Shown here piece after piece: positions 1-11,800 of a stretch of 64,000 nucleotides of DNA. Made by a program: the position numbers and the translations under genes. The first letter of the stretch is position 1, and each line of letters opens with the position of its first letter. This DNA comes from Pocillopora verrucosa (lineage: Eukaryota > Cnidaria > Anthozoa > Scleractinia > Pocilloporidae), in contig NC_089312.1 in assembly GCF_036669915.1 (NCBI RefSeq), positions 24,560,404-24,624,403 on the forward strand, in the 5' to 3' direction. The notes under the pieces are model-generated. The model was given only the letters and a program-made list of their open reading frames with translations. It was not told the DNA's origin and did no database searches.

Positions 1-108
1 AAAGTTCTTACATGTAACTAGGAAAATATGCAAAACAAAAAGCAAGTTGTTCATGTGTATACAAACATCTAGCTGTATTACCACCCTCAACCAGAAATGC
101 AAGCTTAC

Positions 109-1230
109 CTCCTCTCGATCCAGCTCATCCTCAAAATCTTCCTCTATGTTTCTTCCTACAAACTTTGCCTCAGGACCGTCACCTGTTGATCCAAGCCCCT
201 TTTTCTTAAGCCATTCATCAAATTGGGCTCTTTCTGAAGCTTCATCTTCTACTGGCAAACCTGCTAGTTTTCTGTGACCAAATTCCCAATCATCTTCTGC
301 AAAACAGGCAACATAGCTACATGTACCAGTCATTTTAGCTTTTTAAAAACACTAAAAAGGATGTAAAATTATCCTAGGAGTTATTTAAAATTTAGGTTTA
401 GTGTGAGGTAGCATCTTTACCGAGTGAGATTTTGATTCATACAATTTTATCATGAACTGACTTGAAAACCATGCAAACCACGACAGTTGATAATATTCAA
501 TTATGGTTGCCTCTTCGTTGCGTCTCACTGCCTTCTCTAGCGTTCACTCAAAACTAAATTGAATCTCCTTTCAGAATTTAACTAAAAGACAGAATTAAAT
601 CGTAGGATAGTTGTGCACGCAAGTTTCCGATGGCCAGGAGGCCCATGCTGAGAGCTTCCTGAAACGAACCTCCTTTAAAAACCCAAACGAAAACAACATA
701 TGCTAAAAATATAACTAAATGTTTCTTCCATGACGCAAGAAAACTTAAAAGGAAAAAGACAGCGTAAAACTGCCTCTTGATCAGAACAGGATTTCATTTC
801 ATTACAGTGTATAGTACAAACAATTTTGTTCAATTCAACGTACGCACTGCACTTTTGAGTGGATTTAATTTACCACGTGGTTCTATCTGGAAATCACTTT
901 TCAAGTCACTTTTTAAATAGTTCCATTTAAAATTAACACTAAAACGCTTAACAAGAGAATTTACCCAATGCTCCGTCACCAAATGTGTCGTCGTTTAGTT
1001 GATCATATTCATCTCCTTCTGCGAGATTCGTCAGCGATGGGTCCAATTCAGACAATGCTTCGTCTTCAAACGCCTTTAAAATGAAAATATATTCCTAGTA
1101 AAGTACAATACTGACTTCAAATTACTACGTACTCCTCTATTATAGGCAACAAAATTTTACGGTAAAAAAAAAATGACAATTAAAAGTGTACCGGAATCTC
1201 AGAACTGAAACCGAACAGTGGGTCCGCCAT
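109..1230 (-). CDS. PATL1: PAT1/PATL1-like mRNA decay factor, 5' exons (partial)
   Basis: Three coding exons are visible on the minus strand: 1230-1192 (begins ATG, reads MADPLFGFSSEIP), 1073-965 and 296-109. All have GT donors and AG acceptors and join in phase. The joined protein contains DQLNDDTFGDGALEDDWEFG and then RKLAGLPVEDEASERAQFDEW, which matches the conserved acidic N-terminus of PAT1 homologues (human PATL1 has DQFNDDTFG...DDDWQEAH). In this family the N-terminal motif binds the DEAD-box helicase DDX6, and the protein links decapping factors to mRNA in cytoplasmic P-bodies. The rest of the gene lies left of the window. All three exons are open. The assignment rests on recognising the motif; the symbol follows vertebrate naming. 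Confidence 0.88.
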
Positions 1231-2151
1231 GTTGACATGTTGAACGCAATTGCAACACGCATGTCAAGTGCGAAAATTTATTCTGCCCAGTCTTTTCTCT
1301 GCCAGCACATGGTGAAGCCTTGATCTTTCAACTGTCGTACGAAAGGCCGAGATAGTCTAAAAGCTGATCATATGTGACTACACAGGAATTCTGACAAGTT
1401 GACACTGCTGATAAGTGAACTTAACTAAATAAGCGCTTTTGCATTCAGAAAATCTGATCATTTTTTTCTTAAACTTTACACAGTCCCACATACAAAGTAG
1501 ATTTACACAACGATTTCATTGCAGCCTGACTCGCCGTTTTACTGAAAGAAGAGTATGAAAACCGAGAAACCAAAGTTACCAATTTTAAAAAAGGAACTTG
1601 CAGAGGATCATATCATGGTTACTCTTGATCACACTTAGCACCTCGGTGTCAAGTATCAATTTTGAAGACTAATTAGTTTCTACAGCGAAACTATTTTATT
1701 TAGTTTGTATACGGATTTGCCACTTGAGTTGAAGGATCTGCACTCAAGATTACTGGACGAGAGACAAATTAAATGACAAGAATTAGAGATCCGATATATT
1801 ACTTTGATAAAAATCCTTTACAACCTTGAAACTCCGCAAAGTGAAAACTCGTTTGATGTCCCTTTTTGAGTAGTTTTGCCCTAATTTGCGGGTAAACTTT
1901 TTTTACTAGGACGAATTAGGCCCCTAAATATCGAGCTGTTTACTGCTGGGATTTAATCTGCGCCTTTAATTAACCACATAACCTATGCTGAAAACATTGA
2001 AATGACGGCACGCGAAGCTAAATAGTATAGCGCAAAGCCTGATTGGCTCAAACAAACCGACGCTGGGTTAGTGAAAAGGGGTTCTCGAGAAATAAGCGAT
2101 CATAAACATATTGACTCAAAATAAATCTGACTCATTTTCGAGAACATAAGG
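1231..2151. promoter_or_regulatory. Shared upstream region between PATL1 and the plus-strand ORF
   Basis: The PATL1 start (minus, 1230) and the start at 2152 (plus) face away from each other across about 0.92 kb. No open gene or clear repeat is seen here, so it probably holds both promoters. No TATA box or initiator can be called with confidence. Confidence 0.35.
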
Positions 2152-3477
2152 ATGTCGTACGGTTGGGTTCCCCCGAAAGAAGACAGCCCTTCAGTTATTT
2201 CAAACAGAGTTTTCACGATTCGCCGTCTGAACAGAATGGAATCCCAGCGCCTTGGTACACAGCTCAATATTCTCAAAGCAGAGGAGGAGCACTTCAAATC
2301 ACGTATATCACACGAAAAAAAGATGCTGAGAAAAGAGCTCAGTGAAATACGACAGGTAAAAGAAAATCCAGTTATTGGTATCGAAAGGAGGAAGCTACTC
2401 CAACAGATCTCCTGTAAAGAAACTCGCCAATACGGCTTAACTGGGCATAAAGCAGAAAGATTCCGTTCATTATCTACTGGTGACAGTGACAGTAAGAGCT
2501 CCTCTTCCAAGCTTCCGCATGTGTGTTTTAGATCCAAGAGCCAAAGTAACATTGCGTCTTTAAGCTTAGGAGAGGAAGAACTTTCAAAAAACGTTCAGAA
2601 AAAGGCATGGGGTCTCAACAGCAATATCTGTACAATGCCTTCGGAATTCTGGCCCAAGAATCTCGCCTCTGTCAATCGAAATATGAAGTCACGCCAGAGA
2701 AGCCTCAGCACTAGTGTTTATCCACAGATATCCGCATGGGAAGGAAATAGGAGAAGTGACGGACTACTTAGCATCGAAAAAGGTGACCTTTTGGGCTCAG
2801 ACGGAACTGAACACGAGGGATCAGGGCTAGATCATCGATGTAGATCAGTGAAGTTGAACCGCGAATTCTCACAAAGCCCAGGCTGGGCTTGGAGAGGAAG
2901 GAGAAACGTTTTGAATAAAGATGGCTGGACAATGCCAAGGTCAGAATTTAGAGATAACAGCTGGCAAAAGAGTGGTGAAGAGATGAGGAGCAGCCAGATA
3001 TCAGGTACGAGAGAACGAAGACAGCGCTGTTATAGCACCAACTGCGCACCGAATATTTCGGAAGGAAGAGCGTTCGACGTGTGTCAAGGGCCGGAACAAA
3101 ACAAACTTAATGCTCAAGATTTGTGCTCTACCAGGGCTGCAAAGTCAGGAAAGAGGCGCCACACTACAAATTGCAGACCCACAGTGATTAATGGACAAGT
3201 GGTCGAAATCTCCGGCGAAAATAAAAGCAAGGGTGTAAACAGCTATCACCAGGTTACCACTTTCCGGAGGCAAAGAAGTTTGACAGTCAACTGTGTACCC
3301 GTCTGTGACGATGAACAGGCAAATAACTCAAGCTGCGAGAGAGAAGAGAACATTGTTATGAACGAAAATATCGTGAACGATGGCGATTTTCATGGCACGA
3401 GCTGCAGTGAAAACATTTCGACGCATGATAGTCAGGTTTCTTCGAAAAATCAGGACGGCATCTCACTTCCCCCTTAA
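2152..3477 (+). CDS. Unrecognised intronless 441-aa basic protein with RRxR..TNCxP repeats
   Basis: An uninterrupted ATG-to-TAA frame of 441 codons; an AATAAA-like signal follows within about 10 bases of the stop. I do not recognise the family. Residues about 17-90 look like a charged coiled coil (from SNRVFTIRRLNRMES to NPVIGIERRKLLQQIS). The remainder is Ser/Arg-rich and probably disordered. It carries a motif about four times: SRQRSLSTSVYP, RRQRCYSTNCAP, GKRRHTTNCRP and RRQRSLTVNCVP, i.e. basic-x-R-x-x-[ST]-x-N-C-x-P. The RRQRSL and RSKSQS strings look like basophilic kinase sites. There is no signal peptide or membrane segment. The next ORF (5381-6061) shares the N-terminal block, so the two are tandem duplicates. 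Absence of introns could mean retroposition before the duplication, but no poly(A) scar is seen. Confidence 0.7.
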   Translation: MSYGWVPPKEDSPSVISNRVFTIRRLNRMESQRLGTQLNILKAEEEHFKSRISHEKKMLRKELSEIRQVKENPVIGIERRKLLQQISCKETRQYGLTGHKAERFRSLSTGDSDSKSSSSKLPHVCFRSKSQSNIASLSLGEEELSKNVQKKAWGLNSNICTMPSEFWPKNLASVNRNMKSRQRSLSTSVYPQISAWEGNRRSDGLLSIEKGDLLGSDGTEHEGSGLDHRCRSVKLNREFSQSPGWAWRGRRNVLNKDGWTMPRSEFRDNSWQKSGEEMRSSQISGTRERRQRCYSTNCAPNISEGRAFDVCQGPEQNKLNAQDLCSTRAAKSGKRRHTTNCRPTVINGQVVEISGENKSKGVNSYHQVTTFRRQRSLTVNCVPVCDDEQANNSSCEREENIVMNENIVNDGDFHGTSCSENISTHDSQVSSKNQDGISLPP

Positions 3478-3489
3478 AAAAAATAAATC

Positions 3490-5380
3490 AGCTACATTGT
3501 GATCGACGTCATTGTTAAACCGGAATTTATGACTTACTATGGGGGGCTTAAGGTTGCGTGACAGAGCTTTACATGAAAATGTCACGCACCTGTAGCGTTT
3601 CCCTACCATCTGGGACTTTTTATTAAATGCAGTCAGCTTAGGCTTAATCCCCAACTAACACCATTTTCAGAATACCGATTAAATGCCCTATTTTAATTAA
3701 CTTTCACATTAGTTTTTATTTTATATTCATCATAATGCTGATCACTAGTTTACATCAGTCAATCTTAAAGATTTTGCTGATGATCAGGAAAGACAGTTGT
3801 TTACTCAGTTTATTTCAAGTCATGGGTGAATGAATCTTCTCTGGGACATGTTTCAAATCTCTAACAACAAAGCAGCGTGAGCGCCTGTGTCGAGGAGCCT
3901 AAGTTCGATTTCGGCCGAAGGCTGGAAGGGGCTTGTTGGGTAAGGCCCCTACCTTTCTTCGCCCATGAAGCACGCTCTCTCTTTAAAAAAGCAAAAGGGC
4001 TGGCCGCACATTCTGCAACGAAACCGCCAAACATTCAATCGCGGACAAAACTCCTCGATATGCGGATTACAAATCAAAGGAAAAGACTTGTAGGAAATTT
4101 TAGATTTTCGAAGGCCTTTAGACATCGACACCTTCCTTCAAACTTAGGGGTTCAGGTCGCTAGAGACTCTCCGGTTTCCCTATCTGCAACACTATCATAC
4201 AGTCAGTACATGAACTGTTGGTTGACAAGTAACAACATACTGTATATATTACGCAATCTCATCATGAATCATGCACTGGGATGGTACTGAGTAACACTAA
4301 ATGATGCTAAGAAACTCCCTGAGGCACTGGACTCTCTTAGACTGAAACCGGTGACTGACCCGCAATAGGACAAATTCGATAGCGCGATCACGTGCATGCC
4401 ATTTCTTTACTTACTCGTGATTGCCAGGCACAAGCCCAGCTTCTAATCTAGCTAACAGTATTTATTCTTTTTAACCAGATACCCTCCTTCGGTCCAGTTT
4501 TGGTGGGTAAGTTAAGAATCATGACTTTGCTGCAACTGTTTGGTTAACTTTACGTTACATAACGACTGCCTGATGATAGACGGAACTGATATGCTTTCTT
4601 TGCAGAGACCTTTGGAGGGAATCTAAAGAATTTTAATAAGAAACCATAGAGATCAAAGCTTGTTGATATCTCAATGATATTCTATACCTGTGATGATATA
4701 TCTAGTCTCAGTTACTTGTGGTCATCTAAGGTTTCTCTTGATTGCTTTTTAACAACAATATCTAGTCTCTTAGGCTACCAAGATAATTATCGGTAAATTT
4801 GGCACCACTTTCGCACGCCAAGATCTTAACAGATTACCAAATACGTTCATTTTGCTTTTGCGCTATCCCACGAACCATTTCTTTTAAGAGACCATGGTTA
4901 CAAACAAGCTGTATGATTGATGAATCGAACCACTAAGCCGCACATGTATGAAATGAGATAGCAAGAATTCGCGTGGTATTTATCGACTAATCTATTCGAG
5001 GACGTTGCCAAGACAAGGAACAGCGTTAAAACAAGACTTTAGAAACGGTCTAAGGGAAACTGTGTGTCATCTGTGGAACCGTTTGAGAAATTTAAAGAGT
5101 CCACTAAACAGCGACGTTTCCTGTTGGATTTATTTCAGTTCGGCAAAACGTTCAAACTTGCCTTCTTCCCTGAAGACAACGGAAAAGATTCGAAAGGCCT
5201 CGTTTTCAGCTTAGTTCAAAGAGGCATCAGCTTGTTTTTTTCATGATGATTTGCGATCGATGAAAGGACTTCGATTGAACTGATATGAAAAGTAAGTAGG
5301 GCTTTGGTAAGAATTATTTGGAATCGATTTTAACGATTAGAACTGAAGAACTTCCGCTCGGAGAACTCGGACAGTGAAGA
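3490..5380. other. Intergenic stretch, no supported gene
   Basis: About 1.9 kb between the two paralogues. The only longer frames are short, lack an ATG or lie antisense to one another, and none resembles a known protein. The distal part (about 5000-5380) is presumably the promoter and 5' UTR of the following gene. No clear repeat was identified. Confidence 0.5.
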
Positions 5381-6061
5381 ATGTCAAACCGGACGATCAC
5401 GCGTAAAGGGGACCTGTCCATCTTTAATAGAGATCCTCCCTCGTGCTTCTCTAATCGTGTGGCAAGAGTTCGCCGTTGTAATAGCTTGGAAGACAGACGA
5501 CTGCAGGACCAACTTCGATCGATACACTTAGAACACGTGATAAGAAATCGCAACATCTTCAAAGAACAGCAAACACTGGTAAAGCAATTGAATGGTATTC
5601 AAACAGTGCGGGAAACACCGCAAATAGGACTAGAAAGGCGGAGGTTACAACAGGTCAGTCCCGTGTATCCCAATTTAGCACAGCGAAGCGGAAACTCGAC
5701 TAAATTAGTCCATGAACGGGCTAATTCCGCCCAGCCACCTTCGGTAAGAAGCCATTCACCGTCCCTTGCTACGCAGTGCAGTGCCGTCACGCCATTCCCC
5801 AGTCCAGATTGCAGGTGTAGTTACACAGGACACCGTATGCGTCGGTCTCATACTTTAACAACAAGTCCGCATGAAACGTTCAAAAGATCAGCCACAGTTC
5901 CTTTATTCACATCGTTCGGCGAATTAAGAGAAAATTCGGGTCCGAGTTCAATGCATTTAACAGACTTCAAGGAAGACCACGATGAATTAGCAAACCCGTT
6001 AGCAGCGAGGACACATATCAGGTTGAAATCCTGTCGGTTGCCAATTATTGGCAATAAATAG
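5381..6061 (+). CDS. Unrecognised intronless 226-aa paralogue of the upstream gene
   Basis: An uninterrupted ATG-to-TAG frame. The N-terminal 90 residues align with the gene at 2152-3477: SNRVARVRRCNSLEDRRLQDQL against SNRVFTIRRLNRMESQRLGTQL, a predicted helix, then ETPQIGLERRRLQQVS against ENPVIGIERRKLLQQIS. The C-terminal half is shorter and differs, with Ser/Arg-rich blocks such as RMRRSHTLTTSP and FKRSATVP that only loosely recall the basic-Ser/Thr repeats upstream. No signal peptide or membrane helix is present. The function is unknown. The conserved helix with an IGLERRxLQQ tail is the most likely functional part, perhaps a protein-binding coiled coil. Two intact frames in a row argue that both are real genes. 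Confidence 0.65.
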   Translation: MSNRTITRKGDLSIFNRDPPSCFSNRVARVRRCNSLEDRRLQDQLRSIHLEHVIRNRNIFKEQQTLVKQLNGIQTVRETPQIGLERRRLQQVSPVYPNLAQRSGNSTKLVHERANSAQPPSVRSHSPSLATQCSAVTPFPSPDCRCSYTGHRMRRSHTLTTSPHETFKRSATVPLFTSFGELRENSGPSSMHLTDFKEDHDELANPLAARTHIRLKSCRLPIIGNK

Positions 6062-6099
6062 CGAAATCTAATCCCTTCATCTTTGATAATATTATAGTC

Positions 6100-7560
6100 T
6101 TCTGTTTCCAAATTTACCAGTCACCATTGTAGCCGAAAACCTGTGACAAAAGCACTCGGCAGGAGTCAAAGCTGTGAGACATCTGTTCCCGTGCAATTTC
6201 TAACAACAACAGCTTTATGTATGTCTTATTCCTTTGAATAAGCCTCCGTGTACAAGTCTTGTATTGCTGTTGCTTCATAAGTGTGGGAAGCATTAACACG
6301 CAGGCTATAAAAGCCATAACCTCTTTGAAGCCACAGGAAATAGCCATTGAACCACTGGTTGTTTGCCTTCATTTTACACACATAGCAAACCCTCTTGGGG
6401 ATTTGATGGCACCACAGAAATAAACTGGCCCCAGATAAACTGGCCCCAGCTAAGGCCATCAAAAAATGGATGCCACTTGGGTGTTAATTACATATCATTC
6501 TAGCCACTGAAAGATGGATATAAAACTGTTAGCATGTATATAAAATGATTTATCAATGAAGACTGAGACCTCGAGGTTCCACAGAAGCTGCTCAAATAGA
6601 GAAGTTTTAACTTTTTAGAAAATTATGCATGTATACATATATCTAAAAATTGGAATAAAATATTTTGATATGCTGCAAAATTACTGCAGACCTACAAAAG
6701 TTACTTACTTAACCATCATTCCAATGAAGCAAATTGTAAGACCGAAAGCCCTCTACACAAACGAAGATTGTTAGGTTATCAATGTTACAACTTCTCTACA
6801 TAAAGAACAACTGAGAGATGAGGTAGCCTTATGATTAGTGTACTGGACTCAGGGTCGAGTGTTAGGGTAGGTGACCTGGCCAGATGAAACACTCTACTCT
6901 CACAGCGCCTATCTCCACCCAGGAGCATAAATGGGTACTGGCAAATTGCTAGGGAAGCCTGATGAAATGCTAGAGGGTAACCTCATGATAGACCAGCATC
7001 CTATCCAGGGGGAGTACTGATAGTTCTAGCCACTTCATGCTCAGGAAACCGAGATGAGTCTTAGATGGGTTGGGCCACTTAGCTCAAGTGTAAGACTCTA
7101 CCTACCTTTTACAGAAAGAAAAATGACAGAAAAACAAAAATAGAATAAAAAGTGAAGAAGCCTCACCAGAAGGAGCTTCTACTTGCACAATATCAGTCCT
7201 GCCTTGCTTTGAACATCATGACGATATTTCCCTTGCTGGAAAATCACCCTCCCTGCCCATATCTAATATTTCTATAAAGCCATAAATAAATAACAGAGGC
7301 CATGCTGTAATTAAGGAAATAAAGGGAAGGGGGAGGGAAATTGGGAATGAGAAATGCTGCACTAATGAAGTACTGATCCTGCCTGGTTATGAGATTCAGC
7401 TTTCTAATACTTCCATAGAACATGACTTAATATCTCTTTCTCTAACCTCGTGTTTTGTGTGGGACCAAGATTGATCTGACAAGCTTACTGCCTCTAAATA
7501 CCACACACTAAAGCACTGCCACATTTGGAGCACACAAATAAAACTTGACTTCATTCAAAA
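6100..7560. other. Intergenic repeat-bearing region
   Basis: Contains a SINE-like copy (listed separately), a short direct duplication around 6420-6450 (two copies of a unit reading ataaactggcccca) and AT-rich sequence. Short frames here on the minus strand do not resemble proteins. Nothing else is supported. Confidence 0.45.
6817..7108 (+). repeat. tRNA-derived SINE-like element, copy 1
   Basis: The 5' part has a degenerate pol III A-box region (gattagtgtactggactc), followed by a body with 'aaatgggtactggcaaattgctagggaagcct' style sequence. The same body segment recurs in the EIF2B5 intron at about 11097-11333, there with clearer A and B boxes. The element ends near an A-rich stretch. It is diverged and presumably inactive. 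Confidence 0.6.
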
Positions 7561-7738
7561 TTAGCAAATACAACTAAACTTCTTTATTATCATTACAATC
7601 GTTTAGGAAATTCTGTTTTAGTAAAATACAAGTGTCCACAATGAGAGGTGCCATGCTCAGCAAGACTTTTCTTTCTTGAAAGTTGTTATAGTGTGGCTGT
7701 TGTTTTTGTAGATGGTTTCTCTGGTCATGTACTTCTTG

Positions 7739-8437
<699 letters not shown>

Positions 8438-8833
8438 CTGGTCAACCGATAATCCCTCCTGAAATATAAGAATTGTGGTTGAGAATCAAACATCAAATAA
8501 ATCAGTGGTGAATTCCTATAAATAAAGTTTCTATCTATATTATTTCCTGCTCTAACAATGCAAAGATGGCTAAGATTCTCAAGAGATTCTGCAAGACATA
8601 TACCCACCATTTTGGAATTACACAAAGATCAACAAAGAGGTGAAAAGCAGAGACGTGGAGAGAAAGAATTGGGTAAAACCGCTGCTTTGTTTGCGGCTCA
8701 TTCTATGCTTTCGGGTTGTAATCGAGAAATTACGAATAAGGTCGATCTAAGATCGGAAAAAGGTCGGTAATTTCCGTTTCTAATAATAAGGGAGGTCTGA
8801 ATCAATGGGCGCCATATTCATTTCAACCAAGTC
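8438..8833. promoter_or_regulatory. Probable bidirectional promoter of TMEM258 and EIF2B5
   Basis: The two housekeeping genes start 396 bases apart and face outward. An AG acceptor just upstream of the TMEM258 start (near 8460) suggests a short 5' non-coding exon on that side. No TATA box is evident, as is usual for such promoters. Confidence 0.5.
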
Positions 8834-11800
8834 ATGACTTCGAAAAAGAAAAAAGGAGAGGGAAAATCGGGGGAGTCTTGGGAAAAAGGAGAGGAGATCT
8901 TTCAAGGCGTTATTCTCACGGATAGTTTCAACTTCAGATTCTTACCAGTAACTCTTGAAACACCCAGGGTAAGTGAAGTCATTGAATGTACATGTCACGT
9001 ATGTTGTGACTTTCGATTTATTTTGATCTGGTCATAAATTCAATTTGCTGGAAATCGATTAAGAAGAAGCTGAGTGGGCTGTGGTCTCCCATGTTGCGGT
9101 GAGGTTTCCGTAATGGCTCATATTTTATTATGCATACATATATATTACAAAGAAAACATTGGCGGAAACATAAGTTTACCTTTCGGACGGGTGCTTTGAT
9201 TTAGAGTAGTATGGGGTTATACGGAAATCCTCTTCGAATCACCTATGGGGGTTTCATTCATGATTCTTCTAGCTTTCTTTTACCTTTCATGACTGAAATA
9301 TTAAGGATACCTGCCTTAATAGAGAGGGAATTAGGTGCTAACTTGGAATAATTATGGAGGCGGTCAGTAATAGCTTTTAAAAAGCTGTTTAAGCCACAAC
9401 AGACGTTTAATGTAATAAGTCGAGTTTCCTGATTTGAGTTTGACAAGAAGAAATTATGATGTATGGAGAGAATAACACTCAAAGCACATTTGAAGGGAAG
9501 ACTTGGTTAGAGATCATGAGGAATAGGTTTGGAAGGGGTGTTAGACTTTTTCTTTTTTGCCCTTTAACCCCCATGATCTGATTGTTAATTCTCTCCTCTC
9601 GCTGTTACACATTGCCTTGTAAATTAGTTACAAAATTCGCTTTAGATCAAGACAACAACTTTTGCATAATAAGTCTGAGTATTCTTGTGACCTGTTTGCT
9701 GGGTAATGAATGATTATGGATATTAAGTGAAGAAGTTACATGTTAATCCCTTCTGTTTATGTAAGGGTTTAATGCTGGTTATGTCTTGATGATCGCCACA
9801 GGCCTTGTTACCATTGGTCAATGTCCCTCTTCTGGATTACACCATTGAATTCCTTGTGGAGGCAGGAGTACAGGAAATCTTTGTTTTCTGCTGTGCACAT
9901 GCTGACCAGATCAAGAAACATTTAAGGTCTGTAGAGTTACGACATGCTTCCAATGGCTATACTTCATTGAAAAAAATCATGTGCTTATAGTTTGATGGTT
10001 GTAGCCACTGCTTGTCTTTTTAGTGGGCTGGTTGTACTAAAAAACTGGTAGCCTTTTGTTGATTCTCTTGTACAAACTGTCACTGTAATATATATTGTCT
10101 ATGTTCTAGCCAGTCAAAATGGACCAGTTCAAGGTCACCCTGTGAAGTGAAAACAATTGTTGCAGAAGACTGCTTGTCATTGGGTGATGTTCTTCGAGAA
10201 ATTGACAGACAGGTTTGATGGCAAAAGACAAATTTTGATGAGTTATCTTTATCTTTAATTTAATCTAATTATCTTTAATGTGCCTGGAGCAAGATGAGTT
10301 AAAAGTAGTTGATGAGTTCAGATTTTCAGCTTGAGATATCTTTTCCTTTATAATTTTTACTTCCATCCAGTTATATATGAAAACATTCAGTTTGGTCAAA
10401 ATTTGAAGCAGACATGTTCCAAGAGTTTTCTAAATATGCTATTCAAAGTCCTTGGATGCATATGTATTTGCCAATTGCTTTAAATTTGATCTCTAGGGAA
10501 AATGGCTGATATACTATTCTGACATGCCAGATATTAGTGGTTTTATATTTTGATCACTCATCAGACGAAGTCATCATTGCTGCACCAGGCACACTTGGCA
10601 ATTTTTTGCTGATCTAGCGATTGGCATATAAAATTGCCAAGTATGTCCTGTGGGCTTTAGCAACAGAAAATCTTTCCTGGCAGTAGTGTTCTACTTTTAT
10701 TTACTTTAAGAGCTGATAAAAATACAGTTACCTTGAACTGTTGATTTAAATTATTTATTTTTGTTTTAAAAGTCTCTTCGTAAAAACGATTTTGTGTTGG
10801 TGAGTGGTGATGTGGTATCAAACATGAAATTGGAGCAAGTCTTACAAGAACACAAGTAAGTCAACTTCAGTCCATGCTGTAGTATCAGTGCTGTCAGTAG
10901 TTTCATACATCTTCATGTATATTTAGAATGAGGTACATGAATTTTGTATCAATTCTAGAGAAAGAAGAAAAAAGGACAAAGCGTCACTGATGACAATGGT
11001 ATTCAAAGTTGCTAATCCAGGACATAGAACAAGGTAAGTATCCATCTGGATTTCTTATTACCATTTTATGTTTCCTTGACTTCAACTAAGTGGGAAAGTT
11101 GGTGGTCTAATGGTTAGTGTATTAGATTCCTTTTTTGAGAGGTCCAGGTTCCAGACCTGGCTGAGTGATCTTGCATAAAGCACTTACTTTATCAGTGGCT
11201 CTCTCCACCTAGTAGTATGAGTGGGTATCAGGAAATTGTCAGGGAAGCCTGTGTAATAGTAATACTCCAAGTCCCATCATGCTATGCAAACCAGGATTAT
11301 TAGCTCTGGTTTTCCTACTTTCTAACTTTAGCCACTCTTAACTCTTTAACCCCTAGGAGTAACTAGCATCTAATTTCTCCTTACAATATCACCCTTGAAT
11401 CAAACATTAAGGTCATGAGAATAGAGGAAATGATCAACAACTAAAGTAGCTCTTGATCATTAAACAAATTCTCTTTGTCAGCACCTCAGGAAATGTATAG
11501 TGAATAGTATGGAGAACATGGATACTGATGTTAGGGGGTAAAGGGTTGATACAGGATGAGTGCTTCCAGTAGCTCAATTTTATTATACTAAGTTGTGTCT
11601 CAATTAGCTTCAGAGGAGGGATGAGCATGGTCCAGTTTCAAGCAACATTTTGGCAGTGATTTAGTTATAAAATTGCATCTAAATTAATTTTACACTTGCT
11701 TCAGATGCCAAGGAGGACTTCATAGTTGCTTTAGATTCAACAACAGGTAGAATTCTTCTGTGTGAAAAAACAGCAAACAAAAAGAGATTTTCATTTCCAT

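Noticed and set aside
3877-4290. 137-codon plus-strand frame between the paralogues
   Set aside because: Opens with GTG rather than ATG, has no motif and overlaps an equally long antisense frame; no splice or homology support.
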